Source: Pseudomonas mohnii (GTDB lineage Bacteria > Pseudomonadota > Gammaproteobacteria > Pseudomonadales > Pseudomonadaceae). From it: a DNA stretch of 64,000 nucleotides. The stretch spans positions 5,521,501 through 5,585,500 of the forward strand of contig NZ_FNRV01000001.1 of NCBI RefSeq assembly GCF_900105115.1. The letters run 5' to 3'. The notes beneath the pieces are model-generated. The model was not told where the DNA came from. It made no database searches and saw nothing but the letters and a program-made list of their open reading frames with translations. This document shows positions 35,956 through 44,628 of the stretch, in pieces (the first letter of the stretch is position 1; each line of letters begins with the position of its first letter). The position numbers and the translations under genes are program-made.

Positions 35956-36882
35956 ATGCTTTTTCCTCCCGCAAACTGGCGACCCCAAGCCCCCCTCGAA
36001 CCACTGCAACTCGACTGGCTCAGCCGCGCCAGAATCGAAGTCGCCATCCTGCGCCTGGATCAGATCGACCCGCTGATCAGCGGTAACAAATGGTTCAAGC
36101 TCATCGAACACCTCAACGCCGCTGACCGGGCGGGTGCCGAGGGCATCATCAGCCTCGGTGGCGCGCACTCCAATCACCTTCACGCACTGGCCGCCGCCGG
36201 CAAGCGCCTGGGTTTTGCCACGGTCGGCCTGCTGCGCGGACACCCTCAGCAAACGCCCACCGTGAAAGACTTGCAGGCGTTCGGCATGCAGCTGCACTGG
36301 CTCGGTTATGGCGGCTATCGCGCGCGGCACGAAGCGGGTTTCTGGCAGCCGTGGCAATCCCTGTACCCGACATTGCACCCCGTACCGGAAGGCGGTGGTG
36401 GTTTGCCAGGCGCGCTCGGCTGCATGCCGCTGAGAGGGCAGGTCTCTGCGCAACTGGCCAGCGTGGGCTGGAGCGGCTACGACGGTTGGTGGCTGGCCTG
36501 CGGAACGGGTACGACCCTGGCCGGCCTGGTGCTGGCTGAAGCGGGGGATCATCCGGTTTACGGCGCGTTGGCGGTGCCCGACGATCATGGGGTCGCGCAG
36601 GCGGTCGAGAGGATCGTTGCAGAAGCGGGCGAAACCACGGCGGTTTATCAACTGTTCGACGCCAGTCGTGGCGGCTTTGCCCGCGTCGATCCGCCGTTGC
36701 TCGAATTCATCGAAAAGACCGAGCGCGCCAGCGGCATTCCTCTGGAACCGCTGTACACAGGTAAGGCGTTGCTGGCGCTCAAACAGCAAGTCGAGGCGGG
36801 CCGGTTTGCTCCCGGGACCCGACTGATCTTCATCCATACCGGTGGCTTGCAGGGCCTGCGAGGGTTCGGTTCGCAGCACTGA
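35956..36882 (+). CDS. PLP-dependent D-cysteine desulfhydrase/ACC deaminase-family protein
   Basis: A 308-residue fold-type II PLP enzyme. The PLP lysine is in SGNKWFKL (Lys45), followed by GGAHSNHLHALAAAGKRLG and a late GTGTTLAGL phosphate-binding loop. This matches the ACC deaminase/D-cysteine desulfhydrase family (YedO/DcyD group). True ACC deaminases have specific residues that I cannot verify here, so D-cysteine desulfhydrase or another D-amino-acid lyase is more likely. The ATG at 35956 is chosen by similarity; an alternative start at 35926 adds ten residues. It appears monocistronic. Confidence 0.8.
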   Translation: MLFPPANWRPQAPLEPLQLDWLSRARIEVAILRLDQIDPLISGNKWFKLIEHLNAADRAGAEGIISLGGAHSNHLHALAAAGKRLGFATVGLLRGHPQQTPTVKDLQAFGMQLHWLGYGGYRARHEAGFWQPWQSLYPTLHPVPEGGGGLPGALGCMPLRGQVSAQLASVGWSGYDGWWLACGTGTTLAGLVLAEAGDHPVYGALAVPDDHGVAQAVERIVAEAGETTAVYQLFDASRGGFARVDPPLLEFIEKTERASGIPLEPLYTGKALLALKQQVEAGRFAPGTRLIFIHTGGLQGLRGFGSQH

Positions 36883-36897
36883 AGGGCAACAGAAACC

Positions 36898-36925
36898 AGT
36901 GTGGGAGCAAGCTTGCTCCCACACT
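36898..36925. repeat. perfect 28-base palindrome
   Basis: AGTGTGGGAGCAAG and CTTGCTCCCACACT are exact inverse complements without loop. It belongs to the GGGAGC-type intergenic palindromes and lies between convergent genes, so it may terminate both. Confidence 0.85.
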
Positions 36926-36940
36926 CAGGTATTGCGGGTC

Positions 36941-37501
36941 TCAGGAATTGCGGCTCACTCGTTTGGGCATCATCCGCAGCAAGGTGTTATCGCCGACCAC
37001 GTAGTGATGATAAAGCCCGGCCAACGCGTGCAGGCCAATCAGCCAATAGCCGATGGTTGCGCCAAGTTCATGCCATCCCTGGATTTGTTTGGCCAGTGCT
37101 TTGTCTTCAGCGATCAGCATGGGCAGGTCGATACCATAAAACATCACTTGATTGCCTTTGGCACTGGTGACCAGCCAGCCGAGAATCGGCATGGTGATCA
37201 TGAAGAGGTACAGCGCCCAGTGCATCAGCCTGGCCATCACCGTCTGCCACCGAGGGGAGGCCGGGAAGATTTGCGGCGCCGGGCCCAGGCTGCGAGCAAA
37301 CAAACGCAACCAGACCAGAACGAACACGGTCAGGCCGAGCATGAAGTGCGATTCCACGATCAGTGTTCGCCCGCCACTGCCCTTGGGAAAAATCCCGCGA
37401 AATTCTATGCAGGCGTAAACCAACGCCAGCAAGACCAACATCAACCAATGCAGCGCTATCGAGACGGTGCTATAGCGCGAATCGGAATTTTTCCATGGCA
37501 T
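36941..37501 (-). CDS. cytochrome b561 family protein (CybB-like)
   Basis: A 186-residue, four-helix di-heme membrane cytochrome. Heme-ligand histidines are seen in SIALHWLMLVLLALVYA (helix 1), ESHFMLGLTVFVLVWLRL (helix 2), and HELGATIGYWLIGLHALAGL with YHHYV (helix 4). Start MPWKNSDSRYS at 37501 with GAGGAA upstream. Such proteins move electrons between quinol and periplasmic partners, and E. coli CybB oxidises superoxide to reduce quinone. A second paralogue is at 52549, coupled to a catalase. This one is monocistronic. Confidence 0.88.
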   Translation of the reverse strand: MPWKNSDSRYSTVSIALHWLMLVLLALVYACIEFRGIFPKGSGGRTLIVESHFMLGLTVFVLVWLRLFARSLGPAPQIFPASPRWQTVMARLMHWALYLFMITMPILGWLVTSAKGNQVMFYGIDLPMLIAEDKALAKQIQGWHELGATIGYWLIGLHALAGLYHHYVVGDNTLLRMMPKRVSRNS

Positions 37502-37627
37502 ACGGTGTTCCTCACAGGTCAGCTCAAGCCACCGTTCTTCTTCGACGGTGTGCTTTACTGTAATCCTGTTTCACCGTGTTTGCCTGTGGCGATGGGTCAC
37601 GGGAGCACTGGTTCAGCTGATTGACAG

Positions 37628-37661
37628 CAAAAAGCGCCAGTTCCGTTCAAACACTGGCGCT
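37628..37661 (-). terminator. rho-independent terminator of phnX
   Basis: On the minus strand AGCGCCAGT pairs with ACTGGCGCT and is followed by TTTTTGC. Confidence 0.85.
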
Positions 37662-37680
37662 GCATTTGGAGGCGTGGCAA

Positions 37681-38508
37681 TCAGCTGGTTTGCGGCATCT
37701 CACCTTTGGCCAGGCGCTTGTTGATATCGGCGATCACGGCCGGCAAGTCGGTGATGGTGTCGATCATGTAATGCGGGCGTGAGCCTTCGAACAGCGCATG
37801 GATACGCGTGCGTTCGCTGTCCAGTTTTTCGCTGTCCAAGGCGCGATAACCTTCGTAGTCCAGGCCCAGGGCGTTTCCCGAACAGATCAGCGCCACGGTC
37901 CACATGCCAGCGCGGCGACCTTCGAGAATGCCTGGCACGGTGTCGTCGATCTTCACGCAGGCGGCGACATCGTCGATGCCCAGGGCAATCACGTTGGCCA
38001 GTGCCTGTGCCGGCCATGGGCGGCCATTCGGCACTTCGTCGGTGGCGACCACGTGATCGGCCACGTAACCGTTGGTGGCGGCCAGTTCGACCACCTTGTC
38101 CATGACCTGTTTCGGGTAGCCGGAGCACGAGCCGATCTTGATCCCTTGCCGGCGCAGGTTGGCGATGGTGTCCAGGGCGCCCGGGATCAGTGCCGAATGC
38201 TCGGCGATTTTTTCGATCTGCAGCGGCATGAAGCGTTGATAGATGGCGGTGACGTCATCGTCGGTGGGCGTGCGGCCAAACACTTTGCGGTAGCGTTCGG
38301 CGACTTCCGGCTGATTGCACAAGGTGCGGATGTGGTCCCACTTGCCCATGCCCATCGGGCCACGGGCTTCATCGATGGACACCTGGACGTCGAACTCGGC
38401 GAAGGCTTCGACAAAGATCTGCGTCGGCGCGAAGGAGCCGAAATCGACCACGGTGCCGGCCCAGTCGAGGATGGCGGCCTGGAGTTTGCTTGGATGGGTG
38501 TAGTTCAT
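37681..38508 (-). CDS. phnX: phosphonoacetaldehyde hydrolase PhnX
   Basis: A 275-residue HAD-family enzyme that splits phosphonoacetaldehyde into acetaldehyde and phosphate, step two of 2-aminoethylphosphonate (AEP) breakdown. The nucleophile motif is [12 protein letters not shown] (Asp15). The Schiff-base lysine is in MGMGKWDHI (Lys56), the feature that separates PhnX from other HAD phosphatases. Late motifs [18 protein letters not shown] complete the site. Start at 38508 ([10 protein letters not shown]). It lies downstream of phnW on the same strand. Confidence 0.94.
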   Translation of the reverse strand: MNYTHPSKLQAAILDWAGTVVDFGSFAPTQIFVEAFAEFDVQVSIDEARGPMGMGKWDHIRTLCNQPEVAERYRKVFGRTPTDDDVTAIYQRFMPLQIEKIAEHSALIPGALDTIANLRRQGIKIGSCSGYPKQVMDKVVELAATNGYVADHVVATDEVPNGRPWPAQALANVIALGIDDVAACVKIDDTVPGILEGRRAGMWTVALICSGNALGLDYEGYRALDSEKLDSERTRIHALFEGSRPHYMIDTITDLPAVIADINKRLAKGEMPQTS

Positions 38509-38575
38509 GGTGATCAAGTCCTGTGGCAACTGGCTAATAGGGGCGATGTGGTTACTGTGGGGAAGGCGGTATGGC

Positions 38576-39685
38576 TTAGATCTCTAACACTTCCATCTCA
38601 CGCAGCACGTCGCCAATCGCCGCCACCGCTTCGCGCATCTGCGCCGGGGTGACGTGACCGATGCAGCCGACGCGGAAGGTTTCGACCTGGGTCAGTTTGC
38701 CGGGGTAGAGGATGTAACCCTTGGCCTTGACCCGTTCGTAGAATTCCTTGAACTGGTAGCGTGGATCTTTCGGTGCGTGGAACGTGGTGATGATCGGCGC
38801 CTGGATGGCGGCCGGCAGGAAGCTGCGCAATCCCAGTTTGCCCATCTCTTCCATCAGTGCCTGGCAGTTGGCGGCGTAGCGCTGGTGCCGGGCCGGCAGG
38901 CCGCCTTCTTCGTTGTATTGCAGCAGGGCTTCGTGCAGCGCCGCCACCACGTGGGTCGGCGGGGTGAAGCGCCATTGGCCGGTCTTGACCATGTAGGAGT
39001 GCTGGTCAAACAGATCCATCGCCAGCGAATGCGAGTTGCCGGCAGCGTTGGCCAGGGCTTCCTTGCGAGCGAAAACGAACCCCATCCCGGGTACGCCCTC
39101 CAGGCATTTTCCGGAAGCAGCGATCAGCGCGTCGAACGGTATCTGTTGCGCGTCGATCGGCAGCGCGCCAAAGGAGCTCATGGCGTCGATGATCAGGCGT
39201 TTGCCGTGTTGCGCAACGACCCGAGCGATTTCCGGCAGCGGGTTGAGGATACCGGTGCTGGTTTCGCAGTGAATCAGTGCGATGTGGGTGATGCTGTCAT
39301 CGGCTCGCAGCAGGCGCTCGACGTCGGCGGCGGTGGTGGGTTCGTCTTCGGCGGTTTCGAAAGTGCTGAACGAGCGGCCGAGCACTTCGCAGATTTTCGC
39401 CAGGCGTTTGCCGTAGGCACCGTTGATCAGTACCAGCACTTTGCCGTCGCGCGGTACCAGCGTGCCGATGGCCGCTTCGACCGCGAAGGTGCCGCTGCCT
39501 TGCAGGGGCACGCAGTGATGACTGGCGGCCCCGTTGATGATTGCCAGCAGTTGTTCGCAGAGGCTGGCGGTCAACTGGTTGAAGCGCTCATCCCAGGAAC
39601 CCCAGTCGACCATCATCGCCTGACGGGTGCGTGCTGAAGTGGTCAGTGGACCAGGGGTGAGCAGGATGGGGGCGGCAGTACTCAT
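38576..39685 (-). CDS. phnW: 2-aminoethylphosphonate–pyruvate transaminase PhnW
   Basis: A 369-residue class V PLP aminotransferase converting AEP and pyruvate to phosphonoacetaldehyde and alanine. The sequence opens [20 protein letters not shown], has [11 protein letters not shown] for phosphate binding, [11 protein letters not shown] with the cofactor aspartate, and the PLP lysine in [12 protein letters not shown] (Lys193). Length matches other PhnW proteins. It is transcribed toward phnX (67 bases apart) and divergent from a LysR gene that is its likely regulator. Confidence 0.95.
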   Translation of the reverse strand: MSTAAPILLTPGPLTTSARTRQAMMVDWGSWDERFNQLTASLCEQLLAIINGAASHHCVPLQGSGTFAVEAAIGTLVPRDGKVLVLINGAYGKRLAKICEVLGRSFSTFETAEDEPTTAADVERLLRADDSITHIALIHCETSTGILNPLPEIARVVAQHGKRLIIDAMSSFGALPIDAQQIPFDALIAASGKCLEGVPGMGFVFARKEALANAAGNSHSLAMDLFDQHSYMVKTGQWRFTPPTHVVAALHEALLQYNEEGGLPARHQRYAANCQALMEEMGKLGLRSFLPAAIQAPIITTFHAPKDPRYQFKEFYERVKAKGYILYPGKLTQVETFRVGCIGHVTPAQMREAVAAIGDVLREMEVLEI

Positions 39686-39794
39686 TCTCGTGTCCTCGCA
39701 ATCGATGGGATGAAGCTACGGGGCCTAAATTGCAATTTGCCGTGTTATCAATCAAATTGTTTGTTGTTATGCCAGCCATCAGTGAGGCTTATTC

Positions 39795-40658
39795 ATGAAT
39801 CTGTTTCAGCTGCGTGCTTTCGACGCCGTGGCCCGCGAGGGCAGCTTTACCCGGGCGGCCGCACGGCTGTTCATCAGTCAACCGGCGGTCACCGGGCACA
39901 TCAAGGCGCTGGAGGAGCACTACCAGATCAGCCTGTTGCGCCGCACCGCGCGGCGGGTGGAGTTGACGGAAGAGGGCACCAAACTGGCGGCGATCACCCG
40001 GGCCATGTTCGGCCTGGCCGAAGAAGCACAGGCGATGCTGGAGGCCAACCGGCAGTTGCTGACCGGGCGCCTGGAAGTGGCGGCGGACGGCCCGCATATG
40101 GTTATGCCGATGCTCGCGAGCCTGCGGGCGCGTTATCCGGGAATCACGGTGAACCTGCGCCTGGGCAATGCCCAGGAAACCCTGGCGGCGCTGTTGTCCG
40201 AACATGCCGACGTGGCGGTGCTGACCGAAGTCGAGCCGCGCAAGGGGCTGCATCTGCAAGCGCTCAGCGAGTCACGCATTTGCGCACTGGTGCCCGACGG
40301 TCATCCGTGGGCGCAACGGTCCAAAGGCGTGCCACTCAAGGAACTGGATCAGGTGATCATGGTGTTGCGTGAGCCGAGTTCGATCACCCGGCGCACCTTT
40401 GATCAGGCGTGCGCCCATGCCCAAGTCAACCCAAGGGTGTTGCTGGAGCTGGACAGTCGCGAAGCGGTGACAGAAGCAGTGGCCGCCGAGTTGGGCGTGG
40501 GCGTGGTGTCTTCGGTAGAGGTGAGCCACGACCCCCGGGTGACGGCGGTGCCGATCATTGGCGAGGGGTTGGTGAACCGGCACATGATGGGGTGCATGGA
40601 ACGGCGCCGGGATTTGCGTTTGATCCAGGCGTTTTTTGAGTTGGTGCCAGGCCGATAA
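39795..40658 (+). CDS. LysR-type regulator adjacent to phnWX
   Basis: A 287-residue LysR regulator, helix-turn-helix at 1–60 (MNLFQLRAFDAVAREGSFTR, LFISQPAVTGHIKALEEHY) and a periplasmic-binding-like effector domain (EVAADGPHMVMPMLASLRAR). It is divergent from phnW with 109 bases between starts, the classic arrangement for a LysR activator of that operon. The AT-rich centre of the space (ATCAATCAAATTG) is a candidate binding region. AEP or phosphonoacetaldehyde is the likely inducer, by inference. Confidence 0.88.
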   Translation: MNLFQLRAFDAVAREGSFTRAAARLFISQPAVTGHIKALEEHYQISLLRRTARRVELTEEGTKLAAITRAMFGLAEEAQAMLEANRQLLTGRLEVAADGPHMVMPMLASLRARYPGITVNLRLGNAQETLAALLSEHADVAVLTEVEPRKGLHLQALSESRICALVPDGHPWAQRSKGVPLKELDQVIMVLREPSSITRRTFDQACAHAQVNPRVLLELDSREAVTEAVAAELGVGVVSSVEVSHDPRVTAVPIIGEGLVNRHMMGCMERRRDLRLIQAFFELVPGR

Positions 40659-40696
40659 ACCGTGGCGTGGCTTGCCCGCGATGGGGCCAGACCTGC

Positions 40697-41569
40697 CTAC
40701 CTCAGGCTCTCGCGCACCATTTCCAGAAACGTCGCCACCACCCGCCGCGAACTCTGCTCGCGCAAGCACACCAGCGTCTCGGTCAACCGCCGTTTGCAAT
40801 CGGTAATCGGCAATGCACACACACGCGAATCCGCGCCGAATTCGGCTGCCGACACCACGCCGACACCAATCCCCACCACCACCGCTTCTCGCGCCGCCTC
40901 CCGCCCTTCGACCTGAATGGCCGAGCGGATGCGCAAGCCGGCGCCAGCCATTTCTTCTTCCAGTGTTTGTCGCGTCACCGAACCGATTTCCCGCAGCACC
41001 AGCGGCGTATCGTCCAGGTCCGCCAGGCAGATGGACTTACGATCGGCCCACGGGTGATTGCGCGACACGAACGCCACCATCGGGTCGTTGCGCAGCGGTA
41101 ACGAGAGCAGACGTTCATCACTGACATCACGGCCCAGTAACGCCAGATCGGCTTGATAGTTGAAGAGCCGCAATAGCGACTCATCGGTGTTACCGGTTTC
41201 GATCTTCACGCTGATCCCCGGATAACGCTCACAGAATCGGGCGATCTGCGGCAGCACATGCACCGGCGCGTCCACCGCCAGAACCAGGCTGCCGGTCTGC
41301 AAGGCCTGGGAGTCTTGCAACAGTTCCTGGGCTTCGGCTTCGATCACGAACAGTTTCTGCGTGACGCCGAGCAAGCGTTCGCCCAGGTCGGTCAGGCGCA
41401 CTGAACGCTTGTTGCGGTGGAACAGCAGCACACCGTAGCGCTCTTCGAGTTTGCGCACCTGATCGGAAATGGCCGGTTGCGTGAGAAACAGTCGTTCGGC
41501 GGCTTTGGTAAAGCTTCCGTACACGGCCACGGCGTGGAAGGCTTTGAGTTGGGCGTGGGAAACCGACAT
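40697..41569 (-). CDS. second LysR-type regulator of the phosphonate region
   Basis: A 290-residue LysR regulator with start at 41569 after GGAGATTCGC. The helix-turn-helix segment reads MSVSHAQLKAFHAVAVYGSF, and the LFLTQPAISDQVRKLEERYG wording and effector domain resemble the regulator at 39795 (DAPVHVLPQIARFCERYPGI against DGPHMVMPMLASLRARYPGI). The two are probably paralogues. It is divergent from the OPA-type transporter with a 268-base gap containing an AT-rich stretch, and likely controls uptake and the FAD oxidoreductase. Confidence 0.87.
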   Translation of the reverse strand: MSVSHAQLKAFHAVAVYGSFTKAAERLFLTQPAISDQVRKLEERYGVLLFHRNKRSVRLTDLGERLLGVTQKLFVIEAEAQELLQDSQALQTGSLVLAVDAPVHVLPQIARFCERYPGISVKIETGNTDESLLRLFNYQADLALLGRDVSDERLLSLPLRNDPMVAFVSRNHPWADRKSICLADLDDTPLVLREIGSVTRQTLEEEMAGAGLRIRSAIQVEGREAAREAVVVGIGVGVVSAAEFGADSRVCALPITDCKRRLTETLVCLREQSSRRVVATFLEMVRESLR

Positions 41570-41837
41570 GCGAATCTCCAATAACAAGCTGAGCTTATTT
41601 TTGAAATACGATAAATCGATTTCACTTATTAATCAGTAGTTGTTTTTATCCACCTCAGCCCCGGTGACTGGTCAATCGAACAGCAGCGGGTGCCATGAGC
41701 CTGTGCGTGCAACAACAGGACTCATCTGACCGGAATCGCCCACAGGGACAAGGTGATTTCGCAGTGCTCAACAATAAAAACACAGGCGTTTTCTTTCAAT
41801 TCTGCCGGCACACTCACACCCTGAGGTCAGAACCACA

Positions 41838-43163
41838 ATGAACAAGCACATCGGCACCATCAAACGTTGGCGCGTGCAGATCTTCGCGATCACCTGGCTC
41901 GCCTACGCCGCTTTCTACTTCACTCGCAAAGCATTCTCTGTTGCAAAACTCGGGATTGGCGAAGACCCGACGTTCATGCTCGACAAAATGGCCATGGCCA
42001 ACCTCGATGCTATCTATCTGACCGCTTACGCCATCGGCCAATTCACCTGGGGCATCCTGGCCGATCGCTTCGGCCCGCGGGTCGTGGTACTGGGCGGCTT
42101 GCTGATTTCTGCGGCCGCCGCGCTGGTGATGGGCAGTTTCGCCACGTTGCCGATTTTCGCCACTTGCATGTTGATTCAGGGCCTGGCGCAGTCCACCGGG
42201 TGGTCGGGGCTGTGCAAGAACCTCGGTAGTTTCTATCCCGCCGAGCAGCGCGGGCGGGTGCTGGGCCTGTGGAGCTCCTGCTACGCCTTTGGCGGTCTGG
42301 TGGCATCGCCCTTTGCCGGTTGGTGGGCTTATACGCTGATCGGCAGCTGGCATGCGGCCTTCATTTCCAGTGCGGCGGTGGTTGGGCTGGTCGCCGTGCT
42401 GTTTTTTATTTTTCAACGCAACAAACCCGAAGACGTCGGTTTGCCGGCTGTGGAGCCCGAGCCCGAGCTGACCGCTGAAGAGGCACAGGCTCAAAGCAAA
42501 ATCAGCGTCTTGGAGCCGTTAAAGGAAATCCTGCGCAATCGTACGGTGCTGGTGCTCGGCCTCGCGTACTTCATGCTGAAACCGGCGCGCTATGCGATTC
42601 TGCTCTGGGGCCCGGTGATCGTTTTCGAACAGATGCCTTCGGTGGGCAAGGTCGGCGCGGCGATCATTCCGACGGCGTTCGAACTGGCCGGGTTGCTCGG
42701 ACCGATCATGATCGGCCTTGCCTCCGACAAAGTGTTCGGCGCCCGACGTATGCCCGCCTGTGTGCTCAGTCTGCTGGCGCTGACCGTGTCGCTCGCGCTG
42801 TTTATGGGTGCCCTGCACACCGGCAGTGTGCTGCTGGTAGTGGCGCTGCTGTTTGTCATGGGGCTGACGCTTTATGGACCGGATTCGATGATCAGCGGCG
42901 CGGCCGCCATCGACTTCGGCACTGCCAAGGCCGGTGCGACCGCCGCCGGTTTCGTCAACGGTTGCGGCTCGGTCGGGGCGATTCTTGGCGGGTTGCTGCC
43001 TGGTTATTTCGACACCGTGACGGTGTTCATTGTCTTCGCTGGCTGCGCGATGTTCTCCGCACTGGTGTTGATCCCGCACTGGAACAGTCGCCCCGGTGGT
43101 TTGCGAACCCACTATCCCCTCGTGCCTAATCGGCCGATAAGCGTCAAATCCCTGCGTACCTGA
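41838..43163 (+). CDS. organophosphate:phosphate antiporter-family MFS transporter (phosphonate uptake candidate)
   Basis: A 441-residue, twelve-helix MFS protein of the OPA family (GlpT/UhpT/PgtP). The first helix motif WLAYAAFYFTRKAFSVAKLG and the loop FGPRVVVLGGLLISAAAAL are characteristic, as is YGPDSMISGAAAIDFGTAKA near helix 11. OPA members exchange organic phosphates or phosphonates for phosphate. Between a LysR gene and an amine oxidoreductase, and next to phnWX, AEP or a derivative is the likely substrate. It may share a transcript with the next gene, 70 bases on. Confidence 0.82.
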   Translation: MNKHIGTIKRWRVQIFAITWLAYAAFYFTRKAFSVAKLGIGEDPTFMLDKMAMANLDAIYLTAYAIGQFTWGILADRFGPRVVVLGGLLISAAAALVMGSFATLPIFATCMLIQGLAQSTGWSGLCKNLGSFYPAEQRGRVLGLWSSCYAFGGLVASPFAGWWAYTLIGSWHAAFISSAAVVGLVAVLFFIFQRNKPEDVGLPAVEPEPELTAEEAQAQSKISVLEPLKEILRNRTVLVLGLAYFMLKPARYAILLWGPVIVFEQMPSVGKVGAAIIPTAFELAGLLGPIMIGLASDKVFGARRMPACVLSLLALTVSLALFMGALHTGSVLLVVALLFVMGLTLYGPDSMISGAAAIDFGTAKAGATAAGFVNGCGSVGAILGGLLPGYFDTVTVFIVFAGCAMFSALVLIPHWNSRPGGLRTHYPLVPNRPISVKSLRT

Positions 43164-43233
43164 ACCCTGTCCGTCGCCGCCTGCTGCGTTTGCGGCAGGT
43201 TGGCGTGTGGACTATCGAATGGAGAGTGATCCC

Positions 43234-44625
43234 ATGAGACCCTTTTGGCTGGAGCAGGCCTTGAAGACCGAGACGTCCGAAACCTGTCCGGCGCTGCAAG
43301 GCGACATCCGCGCCGACGTCTGCATCGTCGGCGGCGGCTACACCGGGTTATGGACCGCCATCATGCTCAAGGAGCAGAACCCCGGCCTGGAGGTGGTGCT
43401 GATCGAAGCCGATATCTGTGGCGCCGGCGCCAGTGGCCGCAACGGTGGTTGTGCGCTGTCATGGTCGGCCAAGTATTTCACCCTTGAACGCCTGTTCGGC
43501 GCAGAAGAAGCGGTGCGGCTGGTCAAGGAATCCGAGCGCAGCATCCATGCGATCGGGGCCTTCTGCGAGCGGTATGCGGTGGACGCCGACTACCGCCTCG
43601 ATGGCACCCTCTACACCGCGACCAACCGCGCTCAGGTCGGCTCGACCGACGCGGTGATCGCCGCGCTGGAGCGCAACGGCATCAACTCCTTCAGTCAGCG
43701 ACCGCTGGCCGATGTACAACGCATGGCCGGTTCCACCAGGCACCTGGAAGGCTGGTTTTCCCCGGCCGCCGCCAGCGTGCAGCCAGGCAAACTGGTGCGC
43801 GGTTTGCGCCGGGTGGCCTTGCAGCTTGGCGTGCGGATTCATGAAAACACCGCCATGACCGGGCTGGAGGAAGGTAAGCCGGCCGTCATCCAGACCGCCA
43901 GTGGCCGCGTTCGCGCCGATCGTGTGGTGCTGGCGATGAATGCCTGGATGGCACGGGCATTCCCACAGTTCGAACGCAGCGTGGCGATCGTCTCCAGCGA
44001 CATGTTGATCACCGAACCACGACCCGATCTGCTCGACGAAATCGGTTTGACCAGCGGTGTCACCGTGCTCGATTCGCGGATTTTCGTGCACTACTACCAC
44101 AACACACCCGACGGCCGGATCATGCTCGGCAAGGGTGGCAATACCTTCGCTTACGGTGGTCGCCTGTCACCGGTGTTCGATCAGCCATCGCCCTATGCCG
44201 GTCTGCTTCGCAGCAGTCTGACGGATTTCTTCCCGGCGTTTGCCGACGTCAAGGTCGACGCAACCTGGAACGGCCCGTCGGATCGCTCGGTCACAGGGCT
44301 GCCGTTCTTTGGGCAGATGAGTGCCAGCGGGAACCTGTTCTACGGTTTTGGATATTCCGGCAGCGGTGTCGGGCCATGCCACATGGGCGGGCAGATTCTG
44401 GCTTCGATGGTCCAGGGCCTGGACAATCCATGGACGCGCTCGCCACTGGTCAACGGACCGCTGGGCTTCTTCCCGCCGGAACCGATTCGTTACCTTGGCT
44501 CGTTGATGGTGCGCAACGCCATTCGCCGCAAGGAGCGCGCCGAGGACCACGGGCGGCGGCCCCGGCATCTGGACGTGCGCCTGGCCAGGTTCGCGGCGGC
44601 GGCCGGCAAGGCTGACAAGGGGTGA
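43234..44625 (+). CDS. FAD-dependent amine oxidoreductase (DAO family) of the AEP region
   Basis: A 463-residue flavoprotein with an N-terminal FAD fold (ADVCIVGGGYTGLWTAIMLK, GGGYTG at 33–38), GAGASGRNGGCALSW, and the late FYGFGYSGSGVGPCHMGGQI that closes the FAD site. This is the D-amino-acid oxidase/glycine oxidase (DAO) superfamily (PF01266), similar to PuuB/OrdL-type proteins. In an AEP region it could oxidatively deaminate AEP or dealkylate an N-substituted AEP to feed PhnW/PhnX. The start at 43234 follows GGAGAG at eight bases; a GTG at 43207 and ATG at 43219 are in frame. Confidence 0.8.
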   Translation: MRPFWLEQALKTETSETCPALQGDIRADVCIVGGGYTGLWTAIMLKEQNPGLEVVLIEADICGAGASGRNGGCALSWSAKYFTLERLFGAEEAVRLVKESERSIHAIGAFCERYAVDADYRLDGTLYTATNRAQVGSTDAVIAALERNGINSFSQRPLADVQRMAGSTRHLEGWFSPAAASVQPGKLVRGLRRVALQLGVRIHENTAMTGLEEGKPAVIQTASGRVRADRVVLAMNAWMARAFPQFERSVAIVSSDMLITEPRPDLLDEIGLTSGVTVLDSRIFVHYYHNTPDGRIMLGKGGNTFAYGGRLSPVFDQPSPYAGLLRSSLTDFFPAFADVKVDATWNGPSDRSVTGLPFFGQMSASGNLFYGFGYSGSGVGPCHMGGQILASMVQGLDNPWTRSPLVNGPLGFFPPEPIRYLGSLMVRNAIRRKERAEDHGRRPRHLDVRLARFAAAAGKADKG

Positions 44626-44628
44626 GGC

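Noticed and set aside
35956..36882. True ACC deaminase (plant-growth promotion)
   Set aside because: The family is right, but the diagnostic active-site residues of AcdS could not be confirmed and D-cysteine desulfhydrases share the same motifs.
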